Part shown: positions 1 through 5,364 of the stretch, one piece after another
How positions within the stretch are numbered: position 1 is the stretch's first letter
Layout of the letters: each line of letters begins with the position of its first letter
Assembly: GCA_051881775.1 (NCBI GenBank)
Contig: JBJEQN010000080.1
Coordinates: 1 to 9,953 of the forward strand
Reading direction: 5' to 3'
DNA from: UMGS363 sp051881775
GTDB lineage: Bacteria; Bacillota; Clostridia; Oscillospirales; Ruminococcaceae
Length of the DNA stretch: 9,953 nucleotides
Made by a program: the position numbers and the translations under genes
Notes under the pieces: model-generated
Databases searched by the model: none
The model's input: only the letters and a program-made list of their open reading frames with translations
What the model was told of the DNA's origin: nothing

Positions 1-129
1 GACGGCGGAGCGCTGGGCATATCGTGGCGCAAGGACGGCAAGCTCAACAGAGGCTACTGCATACCCACAGCAAAGTTTGTGTACTGGTGGTTTGGAGAAA
101 ATCCCGTGAGAGATTCAACAAAAAAGTAA
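1..129 (+). CDS. 3' end of an unidentified protein (partial)
   Basis: The open frame enters from the left edge and stops at TAA 127-129, giving the last 42 residues of a protein. The fragment is rich in basic and aromatic residues (a GISWRKDGKLNRGY stretch and a VYWWFG stretch) and ends in Lys-Lys. I do not recognise the family from this tail. It is on the same strand as everything downstream and the next gene starts 15 bases later, so it probably belongs to the same transcript. The true start lies outside the window. Confidence 0.6.
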   Translation, partial: DGGALGISWRKDGKLNRGYCIPTAKFVYWWFGENPVRDSTKK

Positions 130-144
130 AAGGATGTGATAAAA

Positions 145-267
145 ATGCGTGAAATCGTGATGTGCATAATGCTCGGGAGCTTGTTCAGCACACTTATACT
201 GCAGATAGCGGCGAACATACAGCTGTGCTTCGGAGAGGATGATGACGATGAGCAGGACAAGCTGTAA
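145..267 (+). CDS. Small hypothetical protein with one predicted membrane helix
   Basis: A 40-residue ORF. AAAAGGA at 128-134 lies 10 bases before the ATG. Residues 4-28 are almost entirely hydrophobic (IVMCIMLGSLFSTLILQIAA), fitting one transmembrane helix, and the end is strongly acidic (EDDDDEQD, residues 32-39). No family is recognised. Its 3' end overlaps the start of the next gene by 20 bases in another frame, so translation may be coupled. Tiny one-helix proteins are common in phage accessory regions, but function cannot be assigned. The hydrophobic composition, the ribosome binding site and the snug position support a real gene; the short length limits certainty. Confidence 0.5.
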   Translation: MREIVMCIMLGSLFSTLILQIAANIQLCFGEDDDDEQDKL

Positions 268-451
268 GGGCTGCATACACTATCGGACGTTTGACGGTCA
301 TACCAAAAACGGCAAAAGGAACTGTCATTACATACTCGATACGGGCGAGCCGAGGGGCTATCCTGCAAGCAGCTGCACAAAAAAAGAGCCGCACCGTTGG
401 CGGACGGTACAGGCTCAGAACAATATAACACAGCCTTATTATAAGGCATAA
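248..451 (+). CDS. Small four-cysteine (zinc-binding-like) phage protein
   Basis: A 67-residue protein. Three in-frame ATGs occur (239, 242, 248). The ribosome binding site GGAGAGG at 232-238 is 9 bases from ATG 248 and touches the earlier ones, so 248 is chosen. Cysteines at 6, 9, 26 and 43 (CxxC-x16-C-x16-C) suggest a single zinc-binding site, although the basic tail could also fit nucleic-acid contact. The stretch around residues 24-43 (CHY..DTGEPRGYPASSC) resembles small cysteine proteins often seen in clostridial prophages; that likeness is from memory. The cysteine spacing and start region closely resemble the gene at 9285-9599. No biochemical role is known to me. Confidence 0.65.
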   Translation: MSRTSCKGCIHYRTFDGHTKNGKRNCHYILDTGEPRGYPASSCTKKEPHRWRTVQAQNNITQPYYKA

Positions 452-458
452 GAAAGGA
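451..458 (+). promoter_or_regulatory. Ribosome binding site deciding the start at 469
   Basis: AGAAAGGA lies 10 bases before ATG 469. An in-frame TTG at 460 would be only one base away, so the TTG is unlikely to be the start although it gives a slightly longer ORF. Confidence 0.6.
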
Positions 459-468
459 TTTGTCAAGT

Positions 469-1743
469 ATGGCAGGAAAAACTTATCTGGATATTTTAAA
501 AGAGCACTATCCGAATGTGGTTTTAAACGAGCTTTACGGTTATTGCCCTGCAGGATTTTTTAAATACGGAATGGATATGCATCATCCCGACTGCACAGTA
601 GAATGTGATAAATGCTGGCTCTGTGCGGCTGACAGCGAATGGTGTGAAAACGGCGAATATGATGTTCCCGAAGAGTGGAAAGCTGCGGCTGAGCAGGACA
701 AGCCTTCAGAACCTCCTGCTCCCGTCCGGAACGAACGCATCGAAGAGATCTCCGGCACCTTCAATTACGCCGTTCTTTCCGTGGAGATTGGAGAGTATCT
801 TAAGCATAAGGAAGAACAGCTCAAAAACGAATACATGAACTTCACCGCAAACTGCGGAAGGATATTTGCGGAAGCGCAGGAGAAGTTGGCGAATAACAAA
901 AACGGTTTATTTGACAAATGGATCTCTTCTATGGGATTCAAGCGTGATACTGTTTACAGAATGATTCAGGTACATAAATTTATATCGTCGCAAATTGCGA
1001 CAATATCCGAGAGAGAAATCTTTGATGCCTTGCCTAAAATGCTTCAGTATGACATTTCCTCCCCTTCCGCTCCACCGGAGCTTGTTGAGCAGGTCATGAG
1101 CGGTGATATTACCACACACAAGGAATATATCGCTTTGAAGAAGGAGCTGGAAGCCGCCGAAGAACATAATGCCGTTCTGACCGCAGAAAAGGAACAGTTT
1201 CACAAGGCAAGCAAAGCAAACCTTGAAAAGCTCAACGAAGAACGTGAACGCAATGACGAGCTTGAAAAGCAGCTTGCGGAGGCAAAAGAAAGCCTTGACA
1301 CAAGTGAAGATGATGTCCGCAAGGCGGAAGAACGTGCAGAATATGCCGAGAACAAGATTACTGAAATATCTGTGAAAAAACACGAGCTTGAACGGCGTAT
1401 CAAAGAGCTGGAGAGCCGTCCTGTTGATGTTGCTGTGGACGTTGACGAGTTGAACCGCCGTGTTGCCGAAGCGGTAAGCAGGATAAACAGCGAGACCGAG
1501 CGCACACTTGCTGCGGAACGCCGGGACTTTGCCGACACGATAAATGCCAAAGATGATAAGATCTGGGCGCTTGAGGATAAGATAAAGGAGCTTGAAAGCA
1601 GACCTGTTCCGAACAACGGTGAGAAGATATTTGCTTTAAAAATGACAATGGAACAGTATCAACAGCTTGTTGATGTTATCAATGATTCAAAGGACAAGGA
1701 ACTCTCGGCAATTATAAAGAGAGTCAAGATATTTAATGTTTAA
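469..1743 (+). CDS. DUF3102-like coiled-coil phage protein with cysteine-rich N-terminus
   Basis: A 424-residue protein in three parts. Residues 26-59 hold six cysteines (26, 42, 46, 49, 52, 59) with a CxxxCxxCWxC core, a probable metal site like the CxxCW motifs of other clostridial phage proteins. Residues about 95-175 resemble DUF3102: a helix, then a CGRIFAEAQEKL segment, a GLFDKWI segment and an aromatic/basic end. DUF3102 is a phage-associated family of unknown function. Residues about 220-390 are a long charged coiled coil with repeated KELE/AEE patterns. Within it IKELESRPV occurs exactly twice, at residues 311-319 and 372-380. It is the first large gene of the replication block and 18 bases precede the next gene. 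The architecture could suit a DNA-bound or scaffolding role, but that is inference; the DUF3102 call rests on remembered pattern, not a profile search. Confidence 0.7.
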   Translation: MAGKTYLDILKEHYPNVVLNELYGYCPAGFFKYGMDMHHPDCTVECDKCWLCAADSEWCENGEYDVPEEWKAAAEQDKPSEPPAPVRNERIEEISGTFNYAVLSVEIGEYLKHKEEQLKNEYMNFTANCGRIFAEAQEKLANNKNGLFDKWISSMGFKRDTVYRMIQVHKFISSQIATISEREIFDALPKMLQYDISSPSAPPELVEQVMSGDITTHKEYIALKKELEAAEEHNAVLTAEKEQFHKASKANLEKLNEERERNDELEKQLAEAKESLDTSEDDVRKAEERAEYAENKITEISVKKHELERRIKELESRPVDVAVDVDELNRRVAEAVSRINSETERTLAAERRDFADTINAKDDKIWALEDKIKELESRPVPNNGEKIFALKMTMEQYQQLVDVINDSKDKELSAIIKRVKIFNV

Positions 1744-1761
1744 ACGAAAGGAAATGAAACT

Positions 1762-2355
1762 ATGGCAAGTTTATATGAAATGACAAGAGATTTTGAAGGT
1801 CTGTTTGAGCAGTACGAAGCTATTTCAGACATGGAGTTTGCTTCCGACGGAAACGGCGGATATGTTGACGATGACGGAAACCCCGTAGACCCTGCTGCAG
1901 CCCGTGAAGAGATGGTGCAGGCTTGGTTCGATACCCTTGACGGCATGGAGCAGGAGATCCAGAACAAGGCAGAGGCTGTTGCTATTTACATAAAGAGCAT
2001 TACTGCCGAAGCCGAAATCATAAAGGCGGAAGAAAGCCGCCTCCGCAGCCGCAGGCAGTCCAAGGAAAAGGCTGCGGAGCGCATGAAAAAGTATCTTATG
2101 GACTGCATGACGGCGGCAAAGCTCAAGAAGATAGATATGCCCCGTGCAGCTATATCCATAAGGAACAACGCCGAAGCTGTGGAGATCACCGATGAAGGCG
2201 GATTTATAGCATGGGCACAGGCTAACGATCGTGATGACCTGCTGAAATACTCTGCTCCCGAAATCAGAAAAACGTTTGTTAAGCAGGATCTGAAAGCCGA
2301 AAAGGACATACCTTATGCGAAACTCACACGTTCGCAGTCGGTCATTATAAAGTGA
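1762..2355 (+). CDS. Siphovirus Gp157 family protein
   Basis: A 197-residue protein matching the usual form of Gp157 (Pfam Sipho_Gp157). It has a short N-terminal helix starting with a SLYEMT-like motif, an acidic loop (DGNGGYVDDDGNPVD), then a long helical stretch at residues about 60-120 rich in Lys, Glu, Ala and Arg (IKSITAEAEIIKAEESRLRSRR). A C-terminal beta-rich part follows, with an IRNN segment and a VKQDLKAEKDIPYAKL ending typical of the family. The Pfam entry notes that hosts carrying the gene may have raised phage resistance, but no activity is firmly established. The gene is widely found in phage recombination/replication blocks beside SSB-like and ATPase genes, as here. AAAGGA at about 1747-1752 precedes the ATG by 9 bases. 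Confidence 0.88.
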   Translation: MASLYEMTRDFEGLFEQYEAISDMEFASDGNGGYVDDDGNPVDPAAAREEMVQAWFDTLDGMEQEIQNKAEAVAIYIKSITAEAEIIKAEESRLRSRRQSKEKAAERMKKYLMDCMTAAKLKKIDMPRAAISIRNNAEAVEITDEGGFIAWAQANDRDDLLKYSAPEIRKTFVKQDLKAEKDIPYAKLTRSQSVIIK

Positions 2356-2367
2356 GGAGGAAAAATA

Positions 2368-3150
2368 ATGGGATTACCTGTACTTATTATCGGATATTCG
2401 GGAAGCGGCAAATCCGCTTCAATGAGGAATTTCGGTGCCGATGAGCCGGCACTTGTGAATGTAAACGGAAAGCCCCTCCCCTTCCGCACAAGGTTTTCGT
2501 CCGTGCTGAACTCGGACGATTACACAAGGATAAAGGACTTCATAAAGGCTTGCGCAAAGAAGTCAGTTATTATTGATGACTGCCAGTATCTTATGGTAAA
2601 CGAATTTATGCGCCGTTCCAAAGAAAAAGGCTATGATAAATTCAACGACATCGGCAATCATATGTGGGATCTGATACGTTTTGTTGAAGAACTGCCGAAT
2701 GATGTTATCGTATATTTTCTCGGTCATATCGACACAGACGATAACGGAAGAGAAAAGTTTAAAACAGTTGGCAGACTGCTTGACGAAAAGGTCAACATTG
2801 AGGGAATGTTCACGACTGTTTTAAAAACTGTCGCAAGCAACGGAAAATATATGTTTGCTACGCAGACAAGTGGTACTGATACAGTCAAATCTCCCATGGG
2901 TTTGTTTGAAACACAGTACATTGAAAACGATCTGAAAGCGGTCGACAGCTCCCTTCGCATATACTACGGACTTACACCGGAACACACTTGCTCAGACTGT
3001 GGAAAACCTATAATGCCTGCAGCCGGAAGAACTGCAGAACAGCTTGTTGAAGGTTCACTCAAATTTTACGGAAGGAAACTTTGTCTGAACTGCTCCACAG
3101 CTGAAAACAAGAAGCGTAAAGAGGCGGCAGCAAATGCAGCAACTTCGTGA
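2368..3150 (+). CDS. Phage P-loop ATPase (AAA_24/Sak4-like) with C-terminal zinc-finger-like segment
   Basis: A 260-residue protein. The Walker A motif GYSGSGKS is at residues 9-16 and a Walker B-like segment SVIIDDCQ ends in Asp70-Asp71. The N-terminal pattern, with a GKPLPF segment at residues 34-39, is that of a common phage ATP-binding protein family related to AAA_24. Some members are RecA-like Sak4 single-strand annealing proteins, so a role in recombination or loading is plausible but unproven. The C-terminus carries paired CxxC motifs (Cys208/211 and Cys239/242), likely binding zinc, then a basic tail. The ribosome binding site GAGGAGG (2354-2360) overlaps the Gp157 stop, and the gene overlaps the downstream helicase by 17 bases. 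Translational coupling with both neighbours suggests the proteins are needed together. Confidence 0.8.
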   Translation: MGLPVLIIGYSGSGKSASMRNFGADEPALVNVNGKPLPFRTRFSSVLNSDDYTRIKDFIKACAKKSVIIDDCQYLMVNEFMRRSKEKGYDKFNDIGNHMWDLIRFVEELPNDVIVYFLGHIDTDDNGREKFKTVGRLLDEKVNIEGMFTTVLKTVASNGKYMFATQTSGTDTVKSPMGLFETQYIENDLKAVDSSLRIYYGLTPEHTCSDCGKPIMPAAGRTAEQLVEGSLKFYGRKLCLNCSTAENKKRKEAAANAATS

Positions 3151-4456
3151 TTATCAGGAGGATATAATTTCCCGTGTAAGGAAAGCATACAAGCAAGGCT
3201 ACAAGTCACCTTGCATTGTACTACCCTGCGGCGGCGGAAAGTCGGTAATTACCGCAGAAATAGCTAAGCAGACTACATACAAGGACAATAATGTTCTTTT
3301 TCTCATTCACCGCCGGGAGCTGCGTGACCAGATAATACGGACGTTCTCCCGATGGGGAGTGGATATGAGTTTGTGCGAAGTAATGATGGTACAGACCGCA
3401 GCAAGGCGTGCCGACAGACTGCGGCCGCCTGCGCTGGTGATCACCGACGAAAATCATCATTGCCTTGCAGCTTCATACAAGACAATATATGAGGAATTCC
3501 CGAAGGCTCGGTTTTTGGGCGTTACGGCGACGCCTGTGCGGCTTAACGGTGACGGTCTCGGAGATGTGAACGATATTCTTATCGAAGGTGTTTCCGCAAA
3601 GTGGCTTATCGAAAATAGATACCTTGCTCCGTATGATTATTATGCGCCTTCGGTTTCCGACCTTACGGGAATAAAGATCACACACGGAGAATATGCAGCC
3701 GGGGACGTTGAAAAGCTGCTTGCCAAAAACACCGTTTTCGGGGACGTTATCGGGTATTATAAAAAGCTGGCGCAAGGCAAACAGGCTATATGCTACTGCG
3801 CTTCCATAAGGCATTCGGAGGAAATGGCTGCGGCATTCTGCAGAGCAGGGATAGAAGCAGCGCACATTGACGGCAGCACTCCACCTGCCGAGCGTGAAGA
3901 GATTATCGAGAAGTTCAGACGTGGGGCAATTGATATTCTGTGTAACGTTGATCTTATTTCGGAAGGCTTTGACGTTCCCGACTGCGAATGTGCAATACTG
4001 CTCCGCCCCACAAAGTCGCTGACGCTGTTTATTCAGCAGTCAATGCGCTGCATGAGATACAAACCGGGAAAACGAGCCGTTATTATTGACCATGTGGGAA
4101 ATTATGCAAGGTTTGGTATGCCGGACGATGAGCGCAAATGGACGCTTGATAAAAAAGACAGGACCGGACACAAAAAGAATGAAACCGAAGCTCCCGTCAA
4201 TGCAAAAATGTGTCCTCATTGCTTTGCTGTGTTTCCTCCGGCGGATAAATGTCCTCGGTGCGGATTCGTTTTCCCGAAGCAGGACAGGCAGCTTGAAACT
4301 GCGCAGGCGGAGCTTCGAAAAATCGAAGGCTTCAAGCTGGATTTTTCCACTCCCGACGAGTGCAAGGACTATAGCGAGCTGCTTGCGTTTGCAAAGAAGA
4401 GAAATTATAAGCCCGGTTGGGCATATTATCAGGCAAGAAACAGAGGCTTTATATGA
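3134..4456 (+). CDS. SF2 DEAD/DEAH-type helicase with C-terminal zinc ribbon
   Basis: A 440-residue superfamily 2 helicase. Visible motifs: an LRDYQ segment (residues 4-8); motif I PCGGGKS (31-37); motif II DENH (105-108) in place of DEAD/DEAH; motif III TAT (131-133); motif V around SEGFDVPDCE (276-285); and motif VI QQSMRCMR (301-308), where Met304 replaces the usual Gly of QxxGRxxR while Arg305 and Arg308 remain. A VIIDHVGN segment follows, as in phage relatives. A zinc ribbon lies at Cys360/363 and Cys373/376. ATP-driven unwinding or remodelling of replication or recombination intermediates is expected. The start is ATG 3134 with GAGG at 3121-3124, inside the end of the ATPase gene; the stop overlaps the nuclease start as ATGA. 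DENH and the Met change look like family variants, since the other motifs are intact. Confidence 0.93.
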   Translation: MQQLRDYQEDIISRVRKAYKQGYKSPCIVLPCGGGKSVITAEIAKQTTYKDNNVLFLIHRRELRDQIIRTFSRWGVDMSLCEVMMVQTAARRADRLRPPALVITDENHHCLAASYKTIYEEFPKARFLGVTATPVRLNGDGLGDVNDILIEGVSAKWLIENRYLAPYDYYAPSVSDLTGIKITHGEYAAGDVEKLLAKNTVFGDVIGYYKKLAQGKQAICYCASIRHSEEMAAAFCRAGIEAAHIDGSTPPAEREEIIEKFRRGAIDILCNVDLISEGFDVPDCECAILLRPTKSLTLFIQQSMRCMRYKPGKRAVIIDHVGNYARFGMPDDERKWTLDKKDRTGHKKNETEAPVNAKMCPHCFAVFPPADKCPRCGFVFPKQDRQLETAQAELRKIEGFKLDFSTPDECKDYSELLAFAKKRNYKPGWAYYQARNRGFI

Positions 4457-4767
4457 CCGAAGAACACGCAATACAGAACGCTATACGCATAGCCTTGTCC
4501 GAATATGCAACCGTATTCCGTGCGAACGTAGGAAGCGGCATAACATACGACGGCAGACACTTTGAAACAGGCTTACCAAAAGGATTTTCCGACTTATTCG
4601 GGTTCAGACATTCGGACGGAAAAATATTTTTCATCGAGGTAAAAACGCCTACGGGACGTCTGAGTAAAGATCAGGTAAATTTTATTCGACAAATGCAGAA
4701 CTACGGAGCTATTGCAGGAGTTGCACGCTCCGTAGAAGATGCGCTGAAAATCATACAGGAGGTTTGA
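4453..4767 (+). CDS. Stand-alone VRR-NUC domain nuclease
   Basis: A 104-residue protein. ATG 4453 overlaps the helicase stop as ATGA (4453-4456), and AGAGG at 4442-4446 sits 6 bases upstream; a longer in-frame ORF from 4417 lacks this support. The VRR-NUC (PD-(D/E)XK-type) signature is complete: an N-terminal helix with Glu3, then Asn25-Val-Gly, a G-F-S-D-L-F segment with Asp47, the catalytic E-V-K at Glu62 and Lys64, and the R-L-S-x-x-Q element ending in Gln74. Family members cut branched or flap DNA and are often encoded next to SF2/SNF2 helicases in phages. Coupling to the helicase suggests a working pair resolving replication or recombination structures. The length is normal for single-domain phage forms and no key residue is missing. 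Confidence 0.92.
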   Translation: MTEEHAIQNAIRIALSEYATVFRANVGSGITYDGRHFETGLPKGFSDLFGFRHSDGKIFFIEVKTPTGRLSKDQVNFIRQMQNYGAIAGVARSVEDALKIIQEV

Positions 4768-4769
4768 TT

Positions 4770-5354
4770 ATGAATTTTTCCACAAACTATGACAACATCG
4801 GCGGAAACGGACTGCTTCCGCCGGGCAGATATGAGTGCATTGTTAAGGACGCTGTTCCGGCGGTCACAAAGAACGGAGCGCCCTATCTTGACATAAGGTT
4901 CGTAATAAGGAACGATGTCGACCAGAAGTATCAGAACAAATACATTTTCCATTCTATATGGAAGAAAAAAGAGCCGACCGAACAGGACAAGCAGGTCGAC
5001 GGATACAGTTTTGCACAGCTTATGAGCCTTGCCAATGCGGTGAAGCTCCCTTCCGGTAAAAACTATGCCTCCGTTGAAGATCTGTGCAAGGATTTTGTAG
5101 GCAAATGCGCCAACATCGAGATTGAACATCACGAATATAACGGCAAAACAAGCGAGCGTGTTAAATACTGCAATCAGACGGCATACCCGGAATGCAAGCA
5201 CGTTTTCAAAGCTCCTGCAGCTCAGACAGATAACAACACATACCGTGACCCCAAACAGGACGCATTTGCGCAGCCCGTGACGGCACAGCAGCCAAAGATA
5301 GACAATCTTGACGATTTTGAAGAAGTAATAGGCGATAGCGATCTGCCGTTCTGA
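4770..5354 (+). CDS. DUF669 family protein, probable phage single-strand DNA-binding protein
   Basis: A 194-residue protein. A textbook AGGAGG (4757-4762) lies 7 bases before ATG 4770; an in-frame TTG at 4764 is too close to it. The N-terminal form (MNFSTNYDNIGG..LPPGRYE, then a K-N-G-x-x-Y-L-D-I-R-F strand) is typical of DUF669, a family encoded in phage replication blocks. Residues about 145-180 are a low-complexity, Gln/Pro/Ala-rich linker. The last 14 residues form an acidic tail ending in Asp-Leu-Pro-Phe, much like the DDDIPF tip that bacterial SSB uses to recruit partner proteins. The domain order (core, flexible linker, acidic tip) therefore mirrors SSB. Single-strand binding is inferred. 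The gene sits between the nuclease and the primase, where phage SSB genes are often found. Confidence 0.85.
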   Translation: MNFSTNYDNIGGNGLLPPGRYECIVKDAVPAVTKNGAPYLDIRFVIRNDVDQKYQNKYIFHSIWKKKEPTEQDKQVDGYSFAQLMSLANAVKLPSGKNYASVEDLCKDFVGKCANIEIEHHEYNGKTSERVKYCNQTAYPECKHVFKAPAAQTDNNTYRDPKQDAFAQPVTAQQPKIDNLDDFEEVIGDSDLPF

Positions 5355-5364
5355 GGTGAAATAA

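Noticed and set aside
460..468. TTG 460 as start of the DUF3102-like gene
   Set aside because: It is one base from the ribosome binding site, while ATG 469 has normal spacing.
907..1616. Minus-strand ORFs opposite the coiled-coil gene
   Set aside because: Ser/Phe/Leu-rich translations are the expected mirror of Glu/Lys-rich coiled-coil codons; no supporting ribosome binding site or family.
3134..4456. Helicase considered inactive because of DENH and the missing motif VI glycine
   Set aside because: Walker A, the motif II Asp-Glu, TAT and both motif VI arginines are intact, so the differences look like family variation and not decay.
4086..4565. Plus-strand ORF in another frame across the end of the helicase gene
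   Set aside because: It overlaps the helicase zinc ribbon and the nuclease start, both of which are clearly coding in their own frames; the translation is Arg/Ser-rich without a family.
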